A stretch of DNA of 64,000 bases, taken from assembly GCF_036417845.1 (NCBI RefSeq), contig NC_090017.1:576893-640892 (forward strand), read 5' to 3'. This stretch comes from Apteryx mantelli (taxonomy: Eukaryota; Chordata; Aves; Apterygiformes; Apterygidae). The notes beneath the pieces were generated by a model. The model worked only from the letters and a program-made list of their open reading frames with translations, was not told the DNA's origin and made no database searches. Of the stretch, positions 1-10,545 are shown in pieces. A program made the translations under genes and the position numbers. Position 1 is the stretch's first letter; the number at the start of each line of letters is the position of its first letter.

Positions 1-767
1 CCTCCGCGGGCCCCATGCCGCCGGCAAGCAGAAGCCGAGCGCGAGCCGGGAGCCGCCTCGACCCCGGAAGAAACCCACATCCTGCCCCCTCGTCGGAAAC
101 GAGACGTTCGCCCCGGCCGCTGCCTCCGAGGCGCCTTTTCCTGCTGCCGCTGCCGCCGGAGAGAGCGGGAAGGGGGGCGAAAAACCTGGGTGCCGCTCAT
201 GAAACTCTGGAACGGGGTAAAACGCCCCGTTCTGGCACGCAGCGGGAAGCGGAAGCCGGGAACGAGCCGCCGGCTTCGCTCTTCTGGGAGCGAGGAGGCT
301 TGACGGAGCGGGGAGGAAAGCGAGAGCCAGGCGGCCAGGCCGCGTCCTTGTCTTCCCGGAGACGGTTTTCCGACTGCCGCGTGGAAAGGGGACCTGTCCT
401 GGGGAAAGCGGCCCCTGGCCCTTCTCAGCGTTTTCCCTAGGGAGCTTCCCGGCCTCGGGATGGGTTTTATTTGCCCGGATGCTCCCCGGGGGATTTTGGT
501 TCATTTTAAAGCTTCCGCGCTGGGGCCGAAGGGTTTGCCGCCATCCGCCTTTCCGCTCCCGAAACGGTGGTGTCCTGCGCTTCGGTCTGTGCCTGGGAAG
601 CACCAGCTCGGCTTTTCCAAGGGGAGGGAAAACCTTTGGAGCCTGGAGCTGGTGAAACTGCTCGTGGGGTGACCCAAGCAGCCGAGCCGTCCTCGCCACC
701 GGCCCCGGGGAGGGACGACGGGATCGTGGCCGCCGCCGACCCACCGTTTTCCTCCTTTTCCATACAG
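1..767. other. GC-rich 5' flank, probably LRCH4 intron 1
   Basis: No recognisable coding exon is seen. A 141-codon open frame (15-440, +) has low-complexity Arg/Pro/Gly-rich composition and no resemblance to the missing LRCH4 first exon. A polypyrimidine tract and CAG acceptor at 761-767 lead into the first recognised LRCH4 exon, so this stretch is most simply the 3' part of an intron. Confidence 0.5.
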
Positions 768-3700
768 ATCTGTCCCGGAACCGCTTCGCCGAGGTGCCGG
801 AAGACGCCTGCCGGCTGGTGTCGCTGGAAGCGCTGAGCCTCTACCACAACTGCCTGCGGAGCATCCCGCCCGCCATCGCCAACCTGCAAGCCCTCACCTA
901 CCTCAACCTCAGGTAGGGAGCGGCCCCGGCGCCGCCGGAGGAGCCGCCGCGGCGCTTCCCGAGGCCGGAGCCGGAGCCGGAGGCTGCCACGGGCCCTGTC
1001 GCTCCTCCCCGGCAGCCGCAACCAGCTGGCCGCGCTGCCCGCCTGCCTCTGCCGCCTGCCGCTCAAGGTGCTCATCGCCAGCAACAACAAGCTGCCGCTG
1101 CTGCCCGACGCCATCGGCGCCCTGAGCGCCCTCCGGCAGCTGGTGAGCCGGGGAAAAAGGGGGATGCCGGGATGCGCCGGATGCGGCGCCGCGGCGGAGC
1201 CGCCTCCGTCGCCTCGCTGACCTTCCCCTCGGCAGGACGTGAGCTGCAACGAGCTGCAGTCGCTGCCGGCCAGCGTGGGCAAGCTGGAGTCGCTGCGGGA
1301 CCTCAACGTCCGCAGGAACCAGCTCACCGCCCTGCCCGAAGGTGGGTGCCGCGGAGCGGAGCGGGGGAGCGCGCGCGCGGAGCGCGGAGCGGGGAGCCGC
1401 ATCCGGCAGCTCCGACGGCTCCGCCACCCCCCCCCCCCACACACTTCCTCGCTCCAGAGCTGTCGGAGCTGCCGCTCGTCCGCCTCGACTTCTCCTGCAA
1501 CCGCGTCGCCGCCATCCCCGTCTGCTACCGCCACCTCCGCCACCTCCAGACCATCCTGTCCGACAACAACCCGCTGCGCTCGCCCCCCGCCCAGGTGAGC
1601 GGCGTGGCCGGGACGGCAGCGGGGCGACGGGATACGGGAAGAGGAGGAGGGGGGGGATCCCGATCCCGCCGCCTTTGCCTCTTTCCAGGTGTGTCTCAAG
1701 GGCAAGGTGCACATCTTCAAATACCTCAACGTCGAAGCCTGCGGCAAAGCGGCGCCGGAGCTGGCCGACCTCGCCCGCGCCGCCCGGCCCTCCGCCTTCG
1801 GCACCTGGTGAGGGAGGGAGCGCGGCGGGAGCCGGCCGGAGCCGCTGGAAGCGCCGGAAGCGCCGCCGCTGCCCGCCCCGCTCTCTGCTCCTCCGCAGCC
1901 TCGCCGACGAGCTCTACCCCGCGCGCCAGTACGGAGGCCTGGACTCCGGCTTCAACAGCGTCGACAGCGGCAGCAAGCGCTGGTCCGGCAACGAGGTGGG
2001 CGGGCGAGCGGAGAGGGGGGCGCCGCATCCCGGCGGGTCCCTCCCGGAGCCGCCTTCTCCCCAGGGTTTCCCCCTTTCTCTCCCGTCTCAGTCCGCGGAT
2101 GAGTTCTCGGATTTGTCCTTCCGGATTGCCGAGCTGGCCCGTGAGCCCCGGCAGCTGAAGGAGAAGCGGCACGGAGCGGGTGAGCGGAGCCGTGGATCCT
2201 CTCCGGTCGCGGAGCTGCTCCGATTGGAGCCGGCGCCTGACGCTTTCCCTCCCTGCAGCCGGCGACAGCGACCTGGAGCAGGTCGACTTCATCGACGGCA
2301 GCGTCAACGGGGAGGAGGAGGAGGAGGCGGCGATGGCGGCAGCAGCCGCCCGCTCCGACGCCAGCTCGCAGGGCCCGGCCCCGCTGGAGGTGAGGCCGCT
2401 TCCCCCCGTTCCCGCCGGGCTCCCGGCGCTCCGCACCCTGTGCCCACCTTCCTCTCCCTCTTCCGCAGGGGAAGCGGAGGCCAGAGAAGAGCCTGTCCCC
2501 ACAAGCGGAGGCGGGGGACAAAGCCGCGGGTGGCAGGTGAGCGTTGGCGCAGCCGGTGGGATGGGGGGGACGCGCTGTTCCCGCCACCGTTCCTGCTGCT
2601 GTTCCCGTTCCCACCGCCATTCCCGCTCATGACGCCACCGTTCCCAGGGCGGCTCCGGGAGCCGTCCAGGCTCGGGAAGAGGCCGCCGGCGAGGAGCGCA
2701 GGCGCCCCGAGACCCTCCAGCTGTGGCAGGAGCGCGAGCGGCAGCAGCAGGCGCTGCGGAGCCAGAGCCTGGAGAAGCGGGACAGGTACGGAGCCGGAGC
2801 CGGAGCGGACACGGAGCCGGAGCGGGGACGCCTGGGCCCCCGCCGCCGCCGCCTCCAACCTCTTCCTCCATTCCAGCTTCCTGCGAACGGCGCCCAGAGC
2901 CGGCCCCGCCGCCGCCACCGTCCCCACGCAGAGCAAGTAAGACCCCTAATTCCCCCCCAAAACCCTCCCGGACGCCTGGGCCCCCCCGGACGCCTGGGCT
3001 CACCGTGGGCCCCCTCCCTCCGCAGCGGCCAGCCGGACAGCAGCACCTTCCTGCCGCGGAAGCCGAGGACGCAGGTGAGGACGCCGGGCTCGTTAGGGGA
3101 GGGTTAACGATGGCCGGGCGCTAATTAACCGCTCCCCCCCCCCACCCCCCCATGGCTGCGTTGCAGGGCCCGGATCCGCCTCCCAGCACCCCACGACCGG
3201 CTTCGCCCCGGCAGGCGCCGCGGCAGCAGGGTGAGTCGCCCGGACGCCTGGGCCCCCTCCGGATGCCGGGAGGGCCGAGGAGGCAGCGCGAGGCGCCCGG
3301 ACGCCTGGGCCCCCTTGCGACGCCGCCTCCCTCCCTCCCTCCCTCAGAGCCGCCCGCCGGCGCCCGCAGCTCGTCGCCCCGCGAGCCCGGCGCGGCCCCG
3401 AAGCCCAACAGCTTCCTCTTCCGCTCGTCGTCGCGCAGCGCCGTCCGCTCCGGCTCCGGTACGTGGTGCCGCCGGTGCCGCCACCATCGTCCCGGTGTGG
3501 GGGGGGGGCTGCGCCGCCGCTGACCCCCCCCAAATCTCCCTGCAGCCTCCCCCCTGGACGCTCCCGACCCCCCGCGGCTCCGCGCTGCCGCCGCTGCTAC
3601 CGCACCGGAGCCGGACAACAAGGAGCTGGTGGCCGAGATGCGGAAGGTAGAGCCGGGGCGGCCGGACGCCGGGGCCCCTCGCGGTGCCCCCGCCCCCCCC

Positions 3701-4367
3701 CCCCAAAACATCGCTCACCGCCCCCCCCCCGTCCCCGTCCCCGCAGAGCATCGAGGAGCTGCTGCAGCTCTCGCTGGGCGAGGACCTGGGCGAAGCGCTG
3801 GCCAACGGGGCCGTGCTGTGCCAGCTGGCGAACCGCCTGCGCCCCCGCGCCGTGCCCTTCATCCACGTGCCCTCGCCCGCCGTGGTGAGTCCGCGCTGCC
3901 CGGACGCCGGGGCCCCTTTTCCCCCCCCCACCCCCACCCCCCTGCCAACCTCGCCCGCCCGCTCGCTCGCCCTCCTCCGCAGCCCAAGCTCAGCGCCGTC
4001 AAGAGCCGGAAGAACGTGGAGAGTTTCCTGGAGGCCTGTCGGCGCCTGGGGGTGCCCGAGGTGAGCGGGATTCCGGAGTGGGGGGGGGGACGGACACACA
4101 CAACACGGACGCACGGAGGGGCCCCGGCGTCCGGCTCGCTGACGCGGCGCTTTTCCCCCCCCCCCCCTTGTGTCGGCTCGCAGGTGGCGCCGCGCTCGGC
4201 AGGCGCCGGGCCGCGGGGGGGGGGGGCCGTGCGTCCCCCCGCCGCCGCCGTCGCCTGCCGCCGTCGCCCCCCCGCCGGCCCCCCGCCACCTCGCCGGCTT
4301 CGCCCTCTTCTATGTCCTCGTCATGTCGCTGCTTTACTTGGCTTATTGCTCTGCCGGCGTCTTCTGA
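768..4367 (+). CDS. LRCH4: LRCH4, leucine-rich repeat and calponin-homology protein 4 (5' partial)
   Basis: Exons read in one uninterrupted frame: 768-912, 1016-1142, 1236-1341, 1458-1594, 1689-1807, 1899-1995, 2092-2179, 2259-2389, 2469-2536, 2648-2785, 2877-2936, 3026-3074, 3167-3230, 3348-3458, 3546-3646, 3747-3884, 3983-4060, then a terminal exon 4203-4367. The first five encode leucine-rich repeats (for example LRDLNVRRNQL, LVRLDFSCNRV). The middle carries the family signatures GLDSGFNSVDSGSKRWSGNE and RPETLQLWQERER. Exons from 3546 encode most of a calponin-homology domain (ALANGAVLCQLANRLRP, KNVESFLEACRRLGVPE). The last exon encodes a hydrophobic tail (FALFYVLVMSLLYLAYC) and stop, fitting the single-pass membrane form. 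About 640 residues are present; human LRCH4 is about 680, so the first coding exon lies left of the window. Family role: membrane adaptor affecting Toll-like receptor surface expression and DOCK signalling. Unlike most neighbours it has no frame disruption. Confidence 0.95.
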
Positions 4368-4706
4368 GGAGCCGCCGCTGCCGCCGCCGCGGGGTGGGGG
4401 GGGACACGGGGACGTCCCCATCCCCCCCCGCCCCCGCCCGCTCCCCTTAACCCCCCCGGGCGAGCCGGGGCCGCACCCCCTCCCTTAATTATTATTAATA
4501 TTATTATTATTATTATTATTGGGGTGCGGCCCCGGCTCGCCCCGCCCCGGCGGCGCCTCCCCTTAAATTATAACTCTATATTTGATATATATATGTGGGG
4601 GGGGAGGGGTATTTATGGGGGCTCCGCTCGTGTGTCGCCTGCGCTTGGCCCCCCCCCCGCGCTGCCCCCCCCCCAAATCTAACCCCCCCCCCCCGTCTCC
4701 CCCCAG

Positions 4707-4826
4707 GCCGCCCTGTGCCGGCCCCAGCAGGTGCTGGAGGAGGAGAGCCTGGGGCGCCTGGCCCGCACCGTGGGGGCGCTGCTGCGCCTGGCCCCGCCCC
4801 CGCCGCCCCCTGGCCCCGCCCCCTAG
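4707..4826 (+). CDS. LRCH4: LRCH4 alternative 3' exon completing the CH domain
   Basis: After a CCCCAG acceptor at 4701-4706 an open frame in phase with the 4060 donor encodes AALCRPQQVLEEESLGRLA followed by RTVGALLRLA, a Pro-rich end and TAG at 4824-4826. This resembles the last CH-domain helix of mammalian LRCH4 (LCSPSDLL...). It lies downstream of the membrane-tail exon (4203-4367), which already has a stop. The two look like alternative last exons: one form with a membrane anchor and a truncated CH domain, the other with a complete CH domain and no anchor. This is inferred from sequence only. Confidence 0.6.
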   Translation, partial: AALCRPQQVLEEESLGRLARTVGALLRLAPPPPPPGPAP

Positions 4827-4977
4827 CCCCGCCTCCCTGCATGGCTGGGCTCTGCCCCTCCCCTCAGCCAGGCTCCGCCCCCTCCTTCCACCGGGCTCCG
4901 CCTCCCCTGTTTTGGGGGGGGGGTGGCTGCCCTGTGCCTGGTGAGAGGTGTGTGGCTGGGCACGGAGTCACGTGACA

Positions 4978-5785
4978 CTCACGGCGGCCATCTTTGGTGA
5001 GGGCGGCCAGGCGTGGAGTCACGTGACACCCACGGCGGCCATCTTTGGTGAGGGCGGTCATGGACAGAGCCCTACCAGGGATAACGCGTCGATGTGAAGC
5101 CCTGGACGGCCATCTTTACTGAGGGCATTCATACGGAGGGGATGCCCGGGATGGCCATTTTTACTGAGGGCTGCCAGTTACGTGGCAGTGACACTGCCAC
5201 CCCCAGGACAGCCATCTTAACTAAGGGCAGCCAGGCACAGTCATGTGGAGGTGATGCCCACGACGGCCATCTTTGCTGAGGGCGGCCACACACGGAGTTA
5301 TGTGGTGCCCAGGACCACCATCTTTACTGAAGGCAGCTAGGGACAGAGTGACATGGCAGTGAAGCCCAGGACAGCCATCTTTAAAGAGAGCAGCTGGGAA
5401 TGGACTCATGTGGAGGTGACGCCCATGGCAGCCATCTTAACTAAGGGCAGCCAGGCACAGTCAGTTGGAGGTGAGGCCCAGGGCAGCCATATTTACTGAG
5501 GGCAGTTAGGCACAGACACAAGTGGTGGTAAAGCACATCTTTGGCACATGGAGGTGACACCCGGAGCAGCCATCTCTGCTGAGGGCAGCCAGGTAGGGAC
5601 CCACACCAGGGGTAAGATGCAGGGAGCCCATGACAGCCATCTTTACTGAGAGCAACCGGGGACCCGGTCACTCCACGGGTAAGAAATGAAGCCCAGGATG
5701 GACGTTTTTACCAAGAGCAGTAATCACACGTGAGCGCTCTACTCTGCTCTGCTCAGGGAAGCCATCTTTAGTGAGGGCGTGGCTC
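4978..5785. repeat. Degenerate tandem array carrying about 13 GCCATCTTT (YY1-like) motifs
   Basis: Units of roughly 50-70 bp repeat a core of GGCCATCTTTACTGAGGGC followed by CAG-rich and CACGTGAC-like spacer. Cores are visible near 4987, 5038, 5109, 5154, 5211, 5267, 5318, 5374, 5431, 5487, 5569, 5636 and 5761. The CCAT core is the YY1 recognition core. The array lies in the LRCH4-AGFG2 convergent intergenic region. Confidence 0.75.
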
Positions 5786-6703
5786 TCCTAGCTTGGGGGG
5801 GGGGCCTGGGATGGCATGAGTGTGCAGGGGCCTCAGCAGCAGTTCCAGCACCCCCATATCCTCCCAGGACCCCCCTGTGGTGCAGGATCTGGCCCATCCC
5901 TGACCCCAGTGGAAACGGGGGGGGAATGGGGGCCCTGCACCCCCCCCCCCGGCCTGCGGGCTGGGGGGGGGGGGGTATTCACCCCCCTGCCCAGGGGGTT
6001 AATTGGACACTGGAATCCGATGGACACTGGACAGACGGACGGTGCAGCGGCAGGAAGAGGGGGGAACGTGGGTGAGGGTAGAGGACACCGGACACCTGGG
6101 TCCTCGGCCCTCCCCTCCCCTCCCCCCCTCCCCGGGTGACCAAAGTCCCCCACAGGGACTGGAGCCATCTGGGGACAAGGGCAACCCCCCTCCCCCCCCA
6201 CCCGGACACCTGGGTCCCTCCACCGGGTCCCTGCCCCCTCCCCTCCCAGGGCCCCTTGACCAATGAGGCGGCAGGATGAACCCTGGTGGTTGGGGGGGGG
6301 GGGGGCGGGGGCAGTGCTGCCCCCTGGCCAATCGCCTGCGGCCTTGGAGCACCCGCCCCCCTCCCCACCCCCCCTTACTTAACCCTTTCCTCTCCTTGTG
6401 GCGGGGGAAGAACCATGCATCCCACCCCCACCCAAAGGGACCCAGGCGTCCGGGTTCCCCCCCCCCCCCCCACAGGGGACCCAGGCGTCCGGGCTGCCCC
6501 CAGGCCCCGTTGGCTCCAGGCCCCGGCGGCTCGGCGCGGTGGCAGCGGCGGCAGCGATGGCAGCGCGAGGCGGGTTTCTAGACAATATATATTAGATCTC
6601 GTTGCAGTCTCTCGCTCTTTTCTCTTTCTTGCTCAGAAAAATAAACGGCGCCGGGGCAGCGCGCCCGGACGCCGGGGTCTTCTTGCACGGGGGGGGGGGC
6701 CGG
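5786..6703. other. Convergent intergenic region between LRCH4 and AGFG2
   Basis: Very C/G-rich sequence with poly-G runs and several copies of the dispersed GGACACCTGGGTCC / GGACCCAGGCGTCC motif. The human SAP25 gene lies at this position, but no SAP25-like coding sequence is recognisable. The last 120 bases are less GC-rich and end in a plus-strand poly(A) signal. Confidence 0.5.
6640..6645 (+). terminator. AATAAA poly(A) signal, plus strand
   Basis: Canonical hexamer in a short AT-richer stretch (6575-6650) after a long GC-rich region. It is the first plus-strand AATAAA downstream of LRCH4, so it could be the distal end of an LRCH4 3' UTR or belong to an unrecognised plus-strand transcript. 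Confidence 0.4.
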
Positions 6704-9700
6704 CTATAAGAACGGGTTGGTGGCTGGGTGCTTGATGACGAAGGGGGCCGGCGGCACCGTCTGGGGAGGGGGAAGAGAAAGAGAGAGAGATGGGCGTTAG
6801 GGGCCCCCCCCCGTGTCCGTGTGTCCCCCCACCCCATGCCGTGCTCACCACGAAGGGGTTGGTGGAGACCCCCACCGGCTGCCCCGCTTTGGTTGTCCCG
6901 AAGCTGCTGAAGCCCGATCCTGCGGGAAAGGGAAGGAAGGGGGTCAGGATCCAGGGGGGAGTTTGTCCCAGCCCCTCACGGAGGCAGTGGCGGGGGGGGG
7001 GCAAGGGGGGGTCTGTCACGGCCCTTACCGTTATGCTGCTGGCCCGGGGGGGCCACCGGGGGCGAACAGGGAGGGCTGGAAAGCAGCGGGGAAGGCGCCG
7101 GGCAGGGGGGCAGACTGGGGGGCGGCGAAGCCAGCGGGAGACCCCACGGAGAAGGCGGCTCCTGCGGGAAGGGATGAAGATGCAGAGGGGGGTTTGGCCG
7201 TGCTGGGGGGGGGACAGGACCGGAGTCATCGTCCAGCGGGGGGGGGGGGATCACTCACCGGGGGCCGGGCCGTTGCTCTGGAAGGGGTTGGTGCCGGGGC
7301 CGGTGTGGCAGGGGGGGGCGGCGAAGGGGTTGGTGGGGGCTGGCGGAGAGACACGGAGAGGGGTGTCACGGGGGAGGGCCCCACACGCTGTGGAGAGCGG
7401 GGGGGGACACAAACGGGGACTGGGGGGGGGCCTTACTTACCCCCGTGGGTTGGCAGCGGCGGCGGGGGGTGGCTCAGGGTCCCGAAGAGGCTGCGGGGGG
7501 AGAGGAGGGAGCAGCGCTGGGATGGGGGCAGATGGGGAAATGGGGGGGGGGGGGCACTTTGCCCCCCCCAACGATGGGTCATTATGGTAGAGTGCGCATT
7601 GCGTCAGGGGAATACGGTACCTGACACTGGCTCTGCCCACCTCGGGCATCCTGGCGGGGGCGGGGGCCGCCTGGCACAGCAGCGCCCCCTGCGGGAGACA
7701 AGGGGGAGCCCAGATGTCCGGGGGGGCAGGGCAGGGGGGAGCCCCCCCGAGCCCCCCCATTAATCCCTTTGGGGGGGACACCCTGGACCCCTCCCCGTTA
7801 GTCCTGGAGCCCCGGAGGTACCTGTGGGCGCGGGGAGGGGGTGGAAAGGGGCCGCGGCCCCCCCGAAGGCGGGCGCTCCCGGGCCGGCTCCGAAGGCGTC
7901 GAAGTTGGCGAAGGCAGCGTGGGCCGGGGCCTGGCCTGGGGGGGGGGCAGAAAGCCGCGGGTCACCCCAAAACCCTGCGCCCCCCCGCCCCCGCCCTGGA
8001 CCTCCCGGGCTGCTGTGCTGCAAAGTGCCCTGCGGGGGCGCCGCGCCTCCACCCACTGCTCTGTGGTCAGCATGCGCCTAGCAGGCACCCCCAAGGGGCT
8101 TGTCTAGCACAAGCTTGAACTCTGTGATCAGCTCCCTCCCCCCCCCCCCCGACTCTATGGCAGGACCCCTCTGGGCCAGTGCTCAATGGTCAGAGCCCTC
8201 CCAGGACTCCTCTCTGGCCCTACACTCAATGCTCAGTGCTCCTCCCATGAGCACTCTAGTCCCATGCTCTATGGTAAATGCCCCCCACAACTCCTCTCTA
8301 CCCCCCTGTCTATGGTCAGTGCCTTCTGGGACTCTTCTGCTCTCCTCCTGCTCTATGGTGGATCCTCCACCCACCCCATGATCCTTCTCTGGCCCCTGAA
8401 TCTATGGTCAGGGTCTGCTCTGCCCCCTGGCTCTATGGTGCCCCCCCCCCCCCCCAGCTGCACAATCCCTCTCCAGTCCCCACTCCATGCTCAGTGTCCC
8501 CACCAAGTTCCTCCAGCCCCCCACTCTATGGTGGGTCCTCCCACCCCAGGAGCCCTCTCCAGCCCCCACTCTATGGTCAGGGCCCCCCCCCGGGCCCCTC
8601 CGTCCCCCCCTTCCATGGCAGGTCCCCCAGCTCACCGGGGAAGGCCGGGAAGGCGGCAAAGGCAGGCGCCGGCTGGGGGGCGGCGAACGGGTCCCCCCCC
8701 GATGTCGGCCAGCAGGTCGGTGCTGGCTTTCTTGGCGGGTGGCGGGGGCCTGTTCTGGGCCAGGCGGGGCTGAGAGACACGGCCGGCGTCACGGACCGGG
8801 CACCCAGGCGGCCGAGCTCCCCGTTTCCCCCCTTCCCTGCGGGACCCGGGTGGCCCCCACTCACCTGGCCGGCCGCCCCCGCCAGCACCGGTGCCGCCGC
8901 GTCCCCCAGGAGCGTCTGCGCGGGCGCAGCCTCGGCGGCCAAGCCCTGGCTGGGCAGCGAGGAGGCAGCAGCGGCCTTGGCTCGCTCTGGCGACACGTAC
9001 CTGTGGGGAGACAAGGGGCGCGTGAGCGGGGCCGGCAGCAGTGCAGCCCCGGCGGGTGCCAGCGGGCCCTACGGAAACAGAAGCGGGAGGCACCGCGAGG
9101 CAGCTGCCGTGTTACCAGCGCTTTTTCTCATATTTCTCCTGCAGGAACTCCTTCACCTTCTGCGGGTCGCGCGAGTCCGGCAGCGGGGCAGCTCGCGGGT
9201 CAGCAGCACCAAGCCAAACCTTGCGCAGGCCTGGGCGGGAAGGGGACGGGGGGAGCATGAGCCGGCGCTGGGGGGCCACGGGGGAGCCAGCGCCAGCCGG
9301 GGGGGGGGGGACAACGGACGTGGCGGGGGGGTCGCTCACCTCGTTGCCGCGGGCCTGCAGGAACTGCACCTCGGCCTCGGTGAAGGTGGTCATGGAGATG
9401 GACTTGACGCGGTGAGGGGGGTTCAGCCCCCGCCTGCGGGCGACACCGCAGTCACCGCGGGGACCAGGGCATCCAGGGGGGGCCTGCTCCCCCCCACAGA
9501 CCCCACCACCCCCTCAGGGGAACCAGGCGTCCAGGGGGGCCCTGCTCCCCCCCATAGACCCCCACCACCCCCCCAGGGGACCCAGGCGTCCGGGGGGGGG
9601 GGCCCTGCTCCCCCCCAAAGACCCCACTGCCCCCTGGCTGCCCCTCCAAGCCCCGCCCCCTCCCTCCTCTCCCGGGAAGCCCCGCCCCCTCGCCCCACGT

Positions 9701-10141
9701 GCGCCCCTGCCCTGAAGCCCCGCCTCTCCCCTCTCCCCCCTCCCCCGGCCGCGCCCCTCGCGCGACCAATCACCGCCCGCCGCCGCCGCGCGCGCGGCCC
9801 CGCCCCCTCTCCCGCGCCGTTAACGGCCCCGCGGCCCCGCCCCCCTCCCTCCCCCCCCCGCTCCCCGCCGCCGCCGCCGCCGCTCACAGCGCCCCCGAGC
9901 AGCCGGTGCAGACGAGGCTGCCCACGGTGATGTCCACGTAGGTGACGCCGCGCTGGCCGCACTCGAAGCAGAGCCGGTTGGCGGGCTCGGTGCTCACCAG
10001 CTCCCGCACGCGGCGGGACCACACCTCTGCCTCGGCATCGCGGGGCAAGCCGGGCTTCCTGCCGCCGCCGCCGCCCACCGGCCCGGCCCCCCCCGGCCCC
10101 GGGCCCGGCCCACCGCCGCCACCGCCGCCGGCCGCCGCCAT
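6704..10141 (-). CDS. AGFG2: AGFG2, ArfGAP domain with FG repeats 2
   Basis: Minus-strand exons (high to low): 9888-10141, 9340-9433, 9116-9230, 8865-9000, 8636-8769, 7822-7935, 7621-7688, 7441-7490, 7259-7339, 7029-7161, 6849-6919, 6704-6760. The start MAAAGGGG at 10141 was chosen over an upstream in-frame ATG because it precedes a typical Gly/Pro-rich N terminus. Exons 1-2 give the Arf-GAP zinc finger CX2CX16CX2CX4R (CFECGQRGVTYVDITVG...). Exon 3 carries DSRDPQKVKEFLQEKYEKKRW and exon 5 KKASTDLLADIGG. The C-terminal half has repeated NPF motifs, the EH-domain ligand of EPS15-type endocytic adaptors, and ends in the conserved TNPFL-stop. Frame problems: exon 3 is one base short (near 9225, C lost in TGCCGC); exon 5 has one extra base in an 8-nt run (8693-8700); exon 10 needs one base fewer in a 7-nt run near 7043. 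Neighbours match mammalian AGFG2 (NYAP1 on one side, LRCH4 on the other). Confidence 0.93.
8130..8632. repeat. AGFG2 intronic minisatellite
   Basis: Irregular repeats of about 40-60 bp, each with the core CACTCTATGGTCAG or close variants, fill the intron between AGFG2 exons 5 and 6. No coding potential. Confidence 0.7.
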
Positions 10142-10545
10142 CCGCCAGCCCTCACACGGCAGCGGCGGCGGCGGCGCGCACTGCGCAGGCGCGGGCCGCA
10201 CCCCCCCTTCCTCCTTCCCCTCCCCCCGCCCCTCCGTGCCGCGCACGCGCGCTGCGGCCGGCGCGCGGCACCGCCCTCGCGGCGGCGCGCTCTACTGCGC
10301 AGGCGCCAGATCGGCCCCCGCCCCCTTCCTCCTCCTCCGCCGCCGCCACCGCCCTCGCGGGGGAGGGGGGGGCGGCGCGCGGGCGCGGGCGCGCACGTGG
10401 CCGACGGTGGCCGACGGGCGCCCAACGGCCGTTCCCGCCAAAGCGCCACGGTCGCGGCGCGCGCGCGCGCGCCCGCCCAACGGCCGTTACCCGCCAAAGC
10501 GCGCGCGCGCGTGCGCCTGAGGCGGCCCCGGCCCTTCAGGTAGGC
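10142..10545 (-). promoter_or_regulatory. AGFG2 CpG-island promoter with NRF1-like and E2F-like sites
   Basis: The stretch is CpG-saturated. Two TGCGCAGGCGC motifs (10182-10192, 10296-10306) fit NRF1. CCCAACGGCCGTT followed by (A)CCCGCCAAAG(C) occurs twice about 55 bp apart (10421-10443, 10476-10500) and fits E2F. No TATA box. Position immediately upstream of the AGFG2 start supports a promoter; binding is inferred. Confidence 0.55.

Noticed and set aside
15-440. LRCH4 first coding exon in the 141-codon frame
   Set aside because: It lacks the N-terminal LRCH4 motif expected before DLSRNRF and has no suitable donor in phase.
5786-6703. A SAP25 gene between LRCH4 and AGFG2
   Set aside because: The position fits human synteny, but no SAP25-like peptide is visible in any frame.
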